From: Brachyhypopomus gauderio
Lineage: Eukaryota; Chordata; Actinopteri; Gymnotiformes; Hypopomidae
Assembly: GCF_052324685.1 (NCBI RefSeq)
Contig: NC_135220.1
Location: 9,142,820 to 9,206,819, forward strand
Reading direction: 5' to 3'
Length of the DNA stretch: 64,000 nucleotides
Both the position numbers and the translations under genes were made by a program. The notes under the pieces are model-generated. The model saw nothing but the letters and a program-made list of their open reading frames with translations, was not told the origin of the DNA and did not search any database. This document shows, piece by piece, positions 1-16,612 of this stretch (position 1 is the first letter of the stretch; each line of letters opens with the position of its first letter).

Positions 1-110
1 CTCTCACATTAGTCTCCATGAAATAGCCCAGAAGATAATCATCCATCATGTAGTGTCTGCTCCTGCTCTGATGTCAGGGAATCCCCTCCTGCTCTGGAGA
101 TAGAGATATA

Positions 111-263
111 CCCCAAACCACGCCTGCCATTGGCTGAGATGGAGATGATTTTCCCCAAACCACGCCTGCCATTGGCTGAGATGGAGATGATTTTCCCCAA
201 ACCACGCCTGCCATTGGCTGAGATGGAGATGATATTCCCCAAACCACGCCTGCCATTGGCTGA
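111..263. repeat. 42-bp tandem repeat, about 3.6 copies
   Basis: Copies begin at 111, 153, 195 and 237, exactly 42 bp apart and nearly identical. Each unit contains CCATTGGCTGA, so each carries an inverted CCAAT box (ATTGG). The last copy is partial. No gene is visible within 8 kb downstream. Confidence 0.95.
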
Positions 264-617
264 CGCTCCTGCTTTTTCAGAAACTTTCCATTAATACATC
301 TATGAGCTGGTCTATTAAACAACTAAGTCAGCACCCATCAATGTGAATTATTCGTTTTCAAAAGGTGAGACACTTAAAATGGAATTAGAGGCTGTTTATA
401 TTTCTACTGATTCCCGCACTAACATGAAAAACTTTCACGCTTATCAAGAAGATGCTGAAGTGGATGGTAAAATTCTGCTGTTTGTTGATCCCAGGACTGG
501 ATTTGTGATTCCATTAAAGCAGACAGCCATGTTTGATGTGGCCAGTTGGAGACTTCATCTAATCCTGGAGTTCTCTCCTGTGCTAGTGCATTATCAACAC
601 GCAGTCAGGGACAGTCC

Positions 618-755
618 AGCAGGCACGTCCAGGGTTTATGTCCAGGGTGTACGTCCAGGGTCTATGTCCAGCGTCTATGTCTAGTGGGCATGTCCAGGGT
701 CTATGTCCAGGGTCAATGTCTAGCAGGCATGTCCAGGGTCTATGTCCAGGGTCTA
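618..755. repeat. Minisatellite built on GTCCAGGGTCTAT
   Basis: Imperfect tandem units of about 12-20 bp built on GTCCAGGGTCTAT and GTCTAGCAGGCAT run through this stretch. Open frames crossing it are repeat artefacts. Confidence 0.85.
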
Positions 756-3334
756 TTTTGTGTTCTAGGGTGCAAAATAGAATTATAATATCAGCATGGC
801 TTTTATCATTTGATTAATACTAATTAATAGGACATGTGACTCTAACGTGCCATAAAATCTGTTCATTACATGATTTTCAATGGTCCTTCCATATAGCTAC
901 AAGAGCAAATCTAATCATCACCATGGGGCCTTGATTACCTGTAGCTGCCAAATGTGTCAGCAAATTATTTCGGCTGCTCTCAAATAACCAATTACGTAAT
1001 TACAGCCCACTTTTAGAGATTACTTTTCAGCCATTCATTATGTAGACAGGTGAAAGTACCGATAATATGTCAATGGCCTTTAGTAAGATCTTATCAATTG
1101 TTACTAATTCACCACTAAGGGACCACCAAGTCTGACATTGCAAAACAAGAGAGGGGGAAACTGTTTGTGCTGGAATCAATTAAGTTAGCTGTTATATTTA
1201 GCAGAGACAGTTCTAACTCTGCCCAGTGACAGAGCTCAGTGGGTGATATTGTATGTGATGAGTTCTGCTCCTGTGAGGCCTGGAGCTTCCTGCCGTGCTC
1301 TCTAAACACTCACTTACTAGTCCTTCTCATTTGTGACCAGGTTTATCATTTTATTAATAGCTTCCAACACAGTGGGAGAGTGTTTGCTGGGAAAAAAAAA
1401 TGAACAAAAAAAAAACAAGCAGAAAAAAACAAGCAGTTCTCAAACAAAGCCTGACAGTGTTGTCTTTTGTCTTTAAAGGGGTTAGACAGTAGAAAGACAT
1501 AACGCCACGTATTCACCACAAGCCAAACTGCTCTAATATTTCAGTTCCTGATACTGTGTGACAGCCCGTGTGTCATGTACATTACAGCATGTGTTGTAGT
1601 GGGAGGCCAGCTGGCCAGATTTCTACCAGCACTGTAATGTTTCTGCTCGAGCGCGTTATGCAGGGTTGAACATACTGCCTGCATCATTTTGAGGTGCTTG
1701 TGGGTGGGTGGGTGGTTTCTGGAATCCCACTGCAGTGCTTCCTATGTTTGCTGGGTATGTTGTTCAAATTATTCTTCCACCAAATTCGGAGTGTAACAAC
1801 AAATAAAGATGAACACATCGATTTACAATAGAGCACAATAAACAAATCCAGAATGCTAATTAAACATTTATATACAGTAACACAATGGTGCAAATGGGTC
1901 TGATTACGAAACAGTGTTTTGTCCTGAGATATTGAGATGCATGCTGTGGTCTTTCCCGATAACAGCACAGATCACCTAGCAGCTCACACAGCACTGGAAG
2001 AGGCAACTACTGAACTGTCATATTACGGCCATCTGTGACATGCAGTGACACATTAGTACCCAGAATGGAGCTGGGGGCATCAGAAATGATCAGACAAATG
2101 ATGATTTTCAGAAGAAACATGTAAAGCCTGTTCAAAACCGGCATATACTTAGGGGAATGGTTTAGGCTGTTTATGTTTCCACAAACATTTGAAACCGTAA
2201 TTAGTATAGTGAACGATGACTCTGAAAGCACTTAGTGAAGCAATGTATTCAGAAGTGCAGTCGATACAATACCATATTAAAGATCAATGTTTTTAACTAA
2301 TGGCTTGAATGAGCAAAGGCTTGTTAATTAAAATATCTCCAGTCATTTTCAGTTGTAAATGGAGAAGAAAGCTTGCCATTTTTGCCGGACCGCACAGAAA
2401 GGCTGACCGGAGACACATTTCTACTCAGTGACTCACTTCTCATTGTTAAAGCATCTCTGCTCGCAGGCTTATACAAGCAGAGAGCATCACCAGGCTGATC
2501 AGTCACATACTGGCCAACCTACTGTTTATGTCCATCAGCCAATGTGGTTTGCTTTCAGCTCGGTAGGCAGACAGGGACCCAGTCCCGTTACAATATAGCT
2601 AAAATTATCTAGCAGGCAGTGAGTAAAAGTAGCGTCATTAATCATCTTTATGCATCCACTGCATTTGTTCACAACCTAACATACATTCCCTATCTGAACC
2701 CCCACGTTGAAACACACGGGCGTGAGAGGATCGGCACATCTGTGCAGTAACTAGCTATTTTTATACATCGTTAAATGAGTGGGCCAAATAAAACGCTTAG
2801 CAGTGGGGCAGAAATAAACACCTTGTTGCTTGTGTGGAGGGCTAATACTCCACACTGATCACATAATAATTATATGGGTGGATTAAGTCCAAGAATAATT
2901 ATGTTAACTAACATTGCTTTGTTGAAGATAATATAATATTCTACATAATATATATAAACGACACAAACTACCATGATCAATAATCACCATTAAACTCATT
3001 AGAGGACAGCTAATTAGAATATTAACTTACATTATCTCTACATTATCTACATATATCTACATTATATTAACGCTAGAACTTGAGGCTTCTGCCACTATTA
3101 GCTACAAAACAACTATTAGCAAACTACAAAACATAACAAGCCACTATTAGCAAACAAGCACATTTATTAGCATAAGATGAAACCTCGGTCACATAGCAGA
3201 TGACTTCTTTGAGGAAAAGAACTATGGTAGAATGATTCTGGAGTAATGTTGGGGTCTTTTATACTATATTATATCCTCACTGCTCAAGATAAATAAGTGA
3301 TCCAGGAAACATAATCTTTAACCTTTATTGCATC
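756..3334. other. Unassigned AT-rich sequence
   Basis: I read both strands and saw no exon with recognisable protein similarity. There are short A-runs near 1390-1430 and a very AT-rich part at 2870-3130. Short open frames (for example minus 1684-1968) lack family features. Confidence 0.6.
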
Positions 3335-4480
3335 TACACTCACCCGCCACTTTATTGGTTACACCTTGCTAGTACCAGTCTGGACCCCATTTTGCCTTCA
3401 GAACTGCCTTAATCATTCGTGGCATAGATTCAACAAGGTACTGGAAACATTCCTCAGAGAGTCTGGTCCATATTGAAATGACATCATCACACAGTTGCTG
3501 CAGATTTGTTGGCTGCACATCTATGATGCGAATCTCATGCATAACAGGACTGAAGTTATTTCACTTCTGAGTTCTCTTGCAGTAGGTAGAGTGAACAGAT
3601 GGAGTCCTGTTATGCGTTTATCCTGCTGGAAGTCGGCATCGGAAGATGGGTACACTGTGGTCATAAAGAGATGGACGTGGTCAGCAACAATACTCTGGTA
3701 GACTGTGGCATTGACACAATGTTCAAATTGTACTAATGGGCTCAAAGTGTGCCAGGAAAATATCTTCCACACCATTGCACCACCACCACCAGCCTGAATC
3801 CTTGATACAAGGCAGGATGGATCCATGCTTTCATGATGTTGACGCCAAATTCTGACCCTACCATCCAAATGTCGCAGCAGAAATTGAGACTCAATCTTCT
3901 ATTGTCCAGTTTTGGTGAGCCTGTGCAAATTGTAGCCTCAGTTTTCTGTTCTTGGCTGACAGGAGTGGCATCTGGCATGGTCTTCTGCAGCTGTAACCTA
4001 TCCACCTCAAGTTTCAATGTGTTGTGCATTCAGAGATGCTCTTCTGCATGCCTCGGTTGTAACGACTGGTTATTTGAGTTACTGTTGCCGTTCTATCAGC
4101 ACAAACCAGTTTGGCCATTCTCCTCTGACCTCTGACATCAACAAGATATTTGTGCTCAAAGAATTGCCACTCACTCGATATTTTCTCTTTTTTGGACCAT
4201 TCTTTGTAAACCATAGAGATAGTTGTATGTGAAAATCCCAATAGATCAGCAGTTTCTGAAATACTCAGACCAGCCCGTCAACCAACAACCATGCCACATT
4301 CAAAGTAACTTAAATCACCTTTCTTCCCCATTCTGATGCTCGGTTTGAACTTCAGCAGATCGTCTTGGCCATGACTACATGCCTAAATTCATTCAGTTGC
4401 TGCCATGTGATTGGCTGATTCAACATTTGCGTTAATGAGCAGTTAGACAGGTGTACCTAATAAAGTGGCCAGTGAGTGTA
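3335..4480 (-). mobile_element. Tc1/mariner-type DNA transposon, decayed and internally deleted
   Basis: About 31-bp imperfect inverted ends (GGTGTAACCAATAAAGTGGC-like and GGTGTACCTAATAAAGTGGC-like) lie at 3335-3365 and 4450-4480, each ending in TA as expected for Tc1-type target duplication. The minus strand encodes broken transposase pieces: 4014-4241 resembles the helix-turn-helix DNA-binding part and 3521-4029 the catalytic part, in several frames. The part between about 3538 and 3615 is missing compared with full-length relatives and is filled by a 75-bp palindromic segment. The copy is inactive because of frameshifts and the deletion. The Tc1 assignment is confident. The exact subfamily is not determined. 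Confidence 0.9.
3540..3614. repeat. 75-bp palindromic insert inside the Tc1 copy
   Basis: Perfect 12-bp inverted ends (CATAACAGGACT and AGTCCTGTTATG) bound a 75-bp segment at the point where the Tc1 copy is deleted. The same sequence recurs, reversed, at about 4740-4819. It looks like a tiny MITE or captured filler DNA. Confidence 0.75.
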
Positions 4481-4739
4481 TAACACTCGCCAACCAGATG
4501 CTCTAACATGGCTGTGAATGATTCTTCACTCTACACAGCAGATTCGCTTGCTAGATGGCAAGCCTCTGGTAAACAAGATTTTAATCAGCAGTATGACACA
4601 CATTCAAAATCTTTCTTTGGAGATTTCCAAGCTTTTCGGATTTGGTTTTATTGACCCTTGTGTAAAAGACAATGTAGTCAATGGTGATTTTGTGAAACTA
4701 GTTCTGCTGTTTTCTTGTCACAAGCTACCACTGTATATG

Positions 4740-4819
4740 TAGTCTCCATCTGTTCAGTCTACCTACTGCAAGAGAACAGTAGGTAGTGAAAGCAGTGAAA
4801 TAACTTCAGTCCTGTTATG
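4740..4819. repeat. Second, reversed copy of the palindromic insert
   Basis: Read on the minus strand this matches the 3540-3614 segment at both sides, but it has an extra internal stretch forming a hairpin (ACCTACTG...CAGTAGGT, 4761-4784). Its upstream end is eroded: CATAACAGG is present only at the 4819 end. Confidence 0.7.
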
Positions 4820-4822
4820 CAA

Positions 4823-5485
4823 AAACCTATACAATTTATGTATTATACACAAGCATCTTTATATCTTTTATACATATTAAAGGACATCATATGTTTCTGT
4901 TTGGTCCAGATAACAACTAGGAAGGAACATAACCCCAAACCCAGGACTGGACAATTGTTTGGACAATCACACTATCTGGCTGTCGTGTCTAGTTCCCACT
5001 GTGCTCACTGGCTTTTAAAGAAGCACTGGTACTTGAATAAAATTGAAATAAATTGCTAATTAAGATTGCTTCAAGTGAGTGACTTAGAGACCTGCCTGTG
5101 GGAGCCCAACCATGAAGAGTACAAAAATCTGATATCTGGCAACACATGGAAACTCTCTGAAAGAGCTGACATGAAGACAGTGGGTCATTCCTAGAAATGA
5201 ACATTCGTTCTGCCAATGCAGATGTGGAGTGATTCTTCATTCTTATGGCAAGACAAGATTCTCTTTAACAGGTTTCAGCATGATAAAAGTACCAGTAGTA
5301 TTTATGCTACCTGAACTGTAAGGTCAACTTAGTGGCTGGCTTCAGTCATTGCATCATAGATAAAATGTAAAAAACACACAACATCCACCCCCCCCACACA
5401 CACACACACCCACCCCCCCATCTGTGTTTTTCAGACCCTGCCAGGTTGCACCTCAGCAGGCAGCGGTCACCAGGGCAGAGCTAAT
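4823..5485. other. Unassigned sequence with a short C/CA-rich tract
   Basis: No exon was recognised. A C/CA simple repeat lies at about 5386-5420. Confidence 0.6.
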
Positions 5486-5720
5486 ACTAATGGAGGAACC
5501 GTTCACGTGTGAACAATGGTTCGCGTGTGAAGAACGGTTCACGTGTGGAGGATGCTGGGGAAAACACTGGCTCTTACATAACCGGCTCCTTTTTTAGCGT
5601 CGGTGTAATGAGTGGTGAGCACCGGCCGCTCCACTTCTACACCAGCCGAGTGGTGGGAGAGGTGAACGCAGCCGCCCGCCGTGCAGGAGGAAGCCGAGAC
5701 ACGTAACGAGCCATGAGGGG
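5486..5720. other. Small CpG-rich island with three tandem E-box units
   Basis: This stretch is clearly richer in CpG than its flanks. At 5497-5547 a 15-bp core, AACGGTTCACGTGTG-like, repeats three times with an 18-bp period. Two of the three copies contain CACGTG and the middle one has CGCGTG. Open frames exist on both strands (plus 5509-5706), but I recognise no protein. It could be a promoter, or an exon of an unlinked transcript. Confidence 0.45.
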
Positions 5721-6673
5721 AAACGTTACCAGGCTGCGTGTGCTAATAGCACCACTTTATTTATTTATTTGTTTGTTTTTGTTGTTTTGGTGGTGGGAAG
5801 GGAAAAAAGATGGAAGTGTGGTGATTATGGTGCATCTGTAGGGATTTCCTGTGGCCGCTCCATCATAATGTGGGTGATCTATTGGCTGCAGTTAGTCAAA
5901 AAAAAAAAAAACAATAAAAATTTAACACAGGTAAGAAAAAAAATGTAATAAACAGCCCTTGCACTTTGAATGAACAAATGAATGAATGTGTCCACAGTAA
6001 TTTCACAATTCCACCCATAGTGGATATAATCAGATGGAGGGTCATGCGTTGGTACAGTCAAAATCTGAGAAATGTGCATGATACATTTTATTTTTAAAAA
6101 TGTAAAATCAGTTGCTGTGGTGTGATCACCTGGTGAAGTCAGGGATAAAGTGACATTTAAATACCACCAAGCACTCATCCTAACTGGAACCTGATATGAC
6201 ACACGAGTACCTCACTGAAACATCATTAACCATCAACTGAGACAAAATGATCTGATTTGTTTTGCTACTACACACTAAGGTTTACAGTCTTCCAGGCCGA
6301 GTAATATGATCCCTCTCCAGTGCATTGTGGGACAGTTATAAACATTAATGCTTCTGAGCCACAGAGAAAAATAATTTTGCTGCATTTTCAAAGATAAAGT
6401 TTTATCACTTTAAAATAAAGTATGTATAGTTTGCTCAAAGACTTAGTGGAATCAGCAATCAGTGTGCTGACAAATATCTTTAAAATAAAAGGCTCTCTCT
6501 TTCCCAGGAATTAGATTTAGAATATTTTTTCTTTTGGCTATTGTATCTTTTTAAATTATTAATCTTTTAAGAATATCACCATTTTGCTGATGGTCATATT
6601 TCATGGTCACTTTTAGAATAATTAGGTAATTTCACCATGAACGCATTCTCTCTCTCTCTCTCTCTCTCTTTCA

Positions 6674-6705
<32 letters not shown>

Positions 6706-7155
6706 TGCCAATCTATTTACACAATGGTTACATGTCTGTGTTTTCTGACACCGCTGTCACTGACGTGCACAGTTGAGGCAGCATGGCTGGCCTCGTGCGG
6801 AGTCCTGACAACATCAGGCATCTAGAAAACAGATTATTTACGTTAGCATGGACCAGTTTAAATGTAATTAGCAGACAACTGTAATGTGGTGAAATATGTA
6901 TGTCTGCAATATTTGAAACATTACCTGGAAACTGTTGCTGTTGTGCCAGTACCTGCTGTCAGTGAAGTCACTGTTGGAGTCCCTTACTGTGGGAAAGATT
7001 TATACCTCTGACCATTAATGATATATAGCACAGCCAACTAATTCATACTCTAGTGAAACATGTTATATCTATTGAGTTTACTGATTTGTCAGTTAAAACA
7101 TTTCTGTCTAACTAAAGCAGCTTTAATAAAGGTTCCCAAAGTATAGCAGAGAATG
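5721..7155. other. Unassigned sequence with CT/CA microsatellite
   Basis: A (CT)n(CA)n compound microsatellite lies at 6645-6706. No convincing exon was seen on either strand. Confidence 0.6.
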
Positions 7156-7157
7156 AA

Positions 7158-7159
<2 letters not shown>

Positions 7160-7248
<89 letters not shown>
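7160..7248. repeat. (GT)n microsatellite, about 44 units
   Basis: An almost uninterrupted GT dinucleotide run of about 88 bp. It creates spurious poly-Cys/Val and poly-Thr/His frames. Confidence 0.98.
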
Positions 7249-7406
7249 ACCTTTAGGTCCTTCTGTAACATATCCAAGGTTATCATGCCCCTGGCCCTCC
7301 CCAGTGTGTGTGTTCTTGACTCTCTGTGATTGTGCTCTAACGAGACAAACAACATCTTTTAGCAGGTCACAGACGACAGGAAGCCTTCCAGAAAATACTG
7401 TATTAA

Positions 7407-7582
7407 AGCCCCCCACCACCACCACCATCACCACCATCTCCACCACCATCACCATCACCACCACCATCACCACTACCACTAACACCACTACCAGCACAAC
7501 CACCACCATCTCCATCATCTCCACCAACACCACCACCATCATCACCACCACCACCACCCGCATCACCAACACCACCACCTCC
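7407..7582. repeat. (CAC/CAT)n trinucleotide repeat
   Basis: A degenerate array of CAC, CAT and CTC triplets of about 175 bp. It is followed at 7698-7735 by three 15-bp copies of CAGATCCCCAAAG. Confidence 0.95.
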
Positions 7583-7739
7583 CGAGAGACCACAACTACA
7601 TTCACTGCAGCCCTGTCTGTCTGCCTGAGACTTTCAATAAAAAACAATGTCTCACCCAATACTGAAAGGCAAAGCATATTTCTAACAATTATGACAAAGC
7701 AGATCCCCAAAGCAGATCCCCAAAGTAGATCCCCAAGAG

Positions 7740-8900
7740 TCCCTGTAGACTTAAACCTAATTGCTGTGCACTTCGTGCATCAATATACTGTGTGGCATGA
7801 GACATATACATACCTTGCTTCTTTTTCGTAGCCTGATTCTGAAACGTATTAATGGAAGAGTTAAAGGTGCTAAATTTTAGCACAATTGGGAATTTTTGTG
7901 TTATTTATGAGTGTGAATCTGTTAATCAATTGTTCTTTGCCTTTTCAACTATTAGACCACTTTCACCAAGATCTCCCAATTGTCATTAATATTCATAAGC
8001 ATATTCCCTATGATCATTAATATTCATTAATTGACTTGCAATAGTTGCAGGATATGGCTGCTACCCCTCAACAATTTTAATATGAGGAAGAAAAGGAGGT
8101 TCAAGTTTTGGTAGCACTGACGGTAATGCAGGAAACAGGAAAACATTAAATCTATGAAATTAACCCATCATTAGGTCACATATAGATTAGTTTATAAGTG
8201 CACAAGGTTGACTATCTGAGCATATTATATTGAGCTTGATGAACAAACATAATATAAAATATTCCCTCAGAACTATTCTACAGAAGTCCTGAAAGGCCAA
8301 GAGTTATTATCTCAATTTCACATTTTCCTTATGATCTCAAGACAAGCAGAGTTGTTTTCTGGAGAACACAATGTATTTTCCTCTTGGTGTGGAAATACAT
8401 AATTAGGCGTATACACTCCACATCACAGATGAGAGGATCCACTTTGAGCTTTAATCAAGCGCTGACACGAGAGGAAACACAAACACACACACGTCAGTGC
8501 TCAGTCACACGCCATTTCTAACGCCCTAGTGTATAAAACCATTTCATACAGAGATATATAAAAATCTTGAGATAGCAGGAGACATAACTTGTAAAATACA
8601 TAACTTGTGGTCTTTTATGAACTTCTGTACTAATAGTCAAATGGTTCCTTCAAAATTCCCCCTTACAGCTAATTTATTATCACTTCGTTCTCTTCCTTTT
8701 TCTCCACTGTTTCAATTTTAACACCTGAGTACTGTATAATATGCCCCAGACTGACGTGCATTCATTGCTCCAGTGAAGTTGGACGATCTCGGTCTCCAAC
8801 ACACCAGCACATGTCTAGGGGTCCAGCCCCTCCTGCTCCATCCTCCACCCCATCACACCCTCATTTCTCTGCCTGTCGTATCTAACCTGTTGGAAAGGTA
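7740..8900. other. Region downstream of the igsf5-like gene, no exon identified
   Basis: The cytoplasmic-tail exons and 3' UTR of the minus-strand igsf5-like gene would be expected at or below this stretch. I found no exon of matching phase and clear similarity here. Confidence 0.5.
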
Positions 8901-8910
8901 CGACACTCAC

Positions 8911-13218
<4,308 letters not shown>

Positions 13219-14079
13219 AGCTCTTCAGAAATGGACATGCTAATTTTCAAAGCCTATAAATTCAAGCAAACATCTAAGTAAACATGAAAAAGCTCACACG
13301 TGTACAAAACATTAAAGAAGAGCTAGTAAAGTAACCTTGGTTATGCTTTTAATCCTTTAAAAGAACCTCTGAGTTGATCATTTGGTCATTTTGTAAGGTT
13401 GTTTCTCCTCACTGTAAAATCAGGCTTTCTGAAAGCTAGCTTTGCAAAGCTTCATCTGAACCTTTGATTAAACATGAATAAGACTTTAGGAATTAAGAAA
13501 TTATGTTTATGTTGTTCACACATTCTGTTATCTGGCCATTAACGTGCTCCTCTGAGCTCCGTTTAAATGGAAGACACTTACCTGAGAACCTGACACAAAA
13601 GCTTATTCACGGCCACGACAGAATCCTTCATTGATTCCCTTCCTGTAAATCAGACTGACGCAGGTGTAGAAGCAATATCCTTCGCCTGTGTCACCTAACG
13701 ACTCGAAAAGAGGACAAAGTCCAGCAGTATGACTGTTCTTATCACACCAGTGTGAGAGGAACCGAACCAGGCAGACTGCCTACTTTGCATAAAGCCCTGT
13801 TTCTACCAAGCCTGGGGGCTTTTACTACGCTGAAGTATTACTACCATGCCAACCAAGGAAGCCCATGTAGTGGAGTGATTATTCCTTGAGGTGGTGAACT
13901 CAAAATCAACCTGTTTCTTTTAGGTTTGACTGGTCTCCGCCAGTGTAGTTTCACTCACATTGAAAGTGACCCACCCACACAAAGACTCTGTAATGCAACG
14001 GCTCGCCAGTCAGTTCTAAACCCTACCCAATATATCAAAGTCAAATGCTTGCAGGAACATCTGTTGTTCATTTGCTCAG

Positions 14080-14340
14080 ATGCAGGTGCGTGTTGGGGAC
14101 AATAACCCTTAGATGTGAGTCAACACGACACCGCGGGAGCTCTGTGTCCTCGCTGAATGGATTAAACCGCCGATCTGCCTCGCGCGCTCGCAGCGCAGCC
14201 GGCCGAAATGTCACCACGGCGGCGGAAGCAAGCAAGCGCAGATGGCGATTAGGCAGCGGACACAACGGCGGAGATGATCCGGCGGGGCTGCCGTAGCGGC
14301 GCGGGAAAGGGTGGCGCGAGCTGCATCTGTAGGGGATCTA
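14080..14340. promoter_or_regulatory. CpG island, orphan promoter candidate
   Basis: A marked cluster of CpG dinucleotides with GGCGGCGG and CGCGCG motifs, unlike its AT-rich flanks. Frames on both strands (plus 14045-14296, minus 14068-14265) stay open only because of composition. No gene was recognised on either side, so the transcript it might drive is unknown. Confidence 0.45.
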
Positions 14341-14548
14341 CACATTAGTGGTGCGCGGGGCAGGTGAGGCCTGTTGACGCACGTGAAGGTGTGAGGTTTC
14401 CCACTGTGGGCAGGTATGAGGTCATGGCTCGCGCCTTTGTTTCACCAAGATGAGAGCTCACACTTTTGATTAGAGTCAGTGGGGAGGACGAAAGCCAAGG
14501 TCAAAAAACACGAAGATACGTTGGTGCCCATCTCTCCAAGTATGTCTC

Positions 14549-14610
14549 GCTGCAGCCTGCAGGAAGGCGGAGTCGGACATCCAACCCCGCCCACATCCAA
14601 CTCCACCCTC
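14549..14610. repeat. Left arm of a 62-bp inverted repeat
   Basis: This segment is the reverse complement of 15568-15629 with one mismatch. Weaker similarity continues outward by about 25 bp on the 5' side (14525-14548). Confidence 0.9.
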
Positions 14611-15567
14611 TAATGCGCTGTCGTGCGCCAACCCACTACTTCTCCATTCGAGAATAACTGTGTGGTACTTGAAAATACGCATAATAACTCACAAGTGTTC
14701 AAGAGACACGTCGTTGCGCTTAATTTACACATACCTCGTTTACTTTGTGTATCGTTCCACGTATGTTATTCATTATTTTTATTTATTGGGTGGCGAACGT
14801 AAAATGTTGACGGGGGATGTAAAATGGACACAAATAAAGTATTATATCGCGATAGATCGATCGCCGGTGGTTGGCGCCAGAGCGAACTAGTAACTCATTG
14901 AATCATAGATGTAGATCAGAGGTAAATAAACTAGATTTTTTCGGCGTGAGAAATCGGATGTGTAGCGTGAGAGCGTGTGAAGACGGTCAAATGCGTGTGT
15001 CTCATGCTCAATGTGTGAGAGTTGGCAACTCTGCTACTATAAGTACACAATTAAAATGATAATGTTGGTGATAGAGTAACTTTCAAGCCTACTAATTATA
15101 AGTTATGAAGAAATCTGTCTGCGTTGAACCAATTAATTGAACGAATAATTATATAAAAGACATTTTTAAACACAAGATCCACATTCCTAAATCACATAAG
15201 AGCTCTCCTTTTTAGCGATGCCTTTCCGTGTCTCCCCTATAAAGCTAGTTATACTTTCGTGAGTGACCGTAGCGCGCGACTCCGCACACCTCGCGCGCGT
15301 CACATTCTTTGCAGTGTCCTCCTGAAACGATATGTGGTAGTATAAAGAAACACCCCTCAAATACAGGGGAAGGAACATTTACCTGACCAATTTTAATGTT
15401 GTATTGTGTTTCAGATTTGAGAAGTGCTGGAATTTAGGCTAAAGTACTTGAAAATGCACTTAAAACACTTATAAAACACAGATAAATAGTTCTGGCAGTT
15501 CTGTTTACTGGGAGCAAAAACAGTCCGAGTTTCGAACGTAACATGGGCGTGGCTTCGGACTTGAGAA

Positions 15568-15710
15568 GAGGGTGGAGTTGGATGTGGGCGGGGTTGGATG
15601 TCCAACTCCGCCTTCCTGCAGGCTGCAGCAAGAGACTTCTCGAGAGAGGCTTCTTCTCCATCATACAGGTCACAGGCCAGGAACACTCGTCTGTATGTGT
15701 GTGCACATGT
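15568..15710 (-). other. Right arm of the inverted repeat with a protein-like open frame
   Basis: 15568-15629 is the right arm. On the minus strand a frame of about 40 codons reads RVFLACDLYDGEEASLEKSL and then AAACRKAELDIQPRPHPTPP. The left arm encodes the second half of the same peptide, with a 1-base shift just before it. The product is not recognised. It may be an exon of an unknown gene, or part of a mobile element that was copied in inverted orientation. Confidence 0.4.
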
Positions 15711-16420
15711 ATGTGTGTGTGTGTGCGTGTGTGGTTCTCCGTGTGCTTCTTTTATCGTTCTCACTCCTCACGTAATCCTGCCACTGCTCACGTTTCCATC
15801 AGTACGTGTCCCTGGGACCATAAAAACACTACACATCGCCATAAGGTAGACGTGGCCTATGTGTCACCATTCTCAGATTTTTTGTCAGTAACCTCGAAGC
15901 AAAACAGCTACAGTAACTAAATTGTTTGCCGATGCATGGCTTGAATTTATAGAAGCGATGATATTTTGACTATTGTTAATCTGAGCGTGTCTGTGAGAGA
16001 CTACTATTTTGAAGAATCAGTGGGTATGTTTCATAAAGAAATCGCGACAAGAATCTCATGTTATTACAAATGAAATCCTAACACGAGGATCACGTGCGGA
16101 ACTGCCAGCAGAATGAAGCTTGTCCTTTGTCGCCCTCTAGTGGTTAAACAATCACACAACAATTTACAGCTCCGTGAAGATTTGAGCCCGACACGCTTAC
16201 AGCATCGTTACACCCACTACTGGGACGTTACCATGGCAGCGTTTTATTCGTTCTCTCTCCATCCAACTACAGTTATGTTGAGTTCTGTGTGTTTGATGTT
16301 GTTGTTTTGGTGCCTGTGAAACACCATGTGCATGGTACAATGTATATGATCGGAATACCACATTAAATGGATTTAATTCCACAGTATTTCAAGTGTGACT
16401 CTACTGTCCGTCAGACGTGA
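15711..16420. other. Unassigned sequence
   Basis: A short GT-rich tract lies at 15695-15732. No exon was recognised on either strand. Confidence 0.55.
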
Positions 16421-16449
16421 CCTGAAAGTAGCGGGAGTGGACATGCCAG

Positions 16450-16612
16450 CACGAACACACCCAACACACCTGAACACACCGAAACACACCCAACACACCT
16501 GAAAACACACAACACACCAGAAAACACACCCAACACACCCGAAAACACACAACACACCCAAAAACACACAACACACCCGAAAACACACCTGAACACACCC
16601 AACACACCCTGT
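16450..16612. repeat. ACACACCCGAAAAC-type minisatellite
   Basis: Imperfect tandem units of about 10-17 bp made of AACACACC, CGAAAAC and CAACACACC. Cysteine-rich frames on the minus strand here come from the repeat. Confidence 0.93.

Noticed and set aside
5509-5720. Last exon of the igsf5-like gene on the minus strand
   Set aside because: A minus frame ending TSPTTRLV is open, but the phase after the likely acceptor gives an early stop and the end is not a good PDZ ligand.
7123-7831. Long frames of about 200 codons on both strands
   Set aside because: They consist of (GT)n and (CAC/CAT)n repeats translated as Thr/His/Val/Cys runs.
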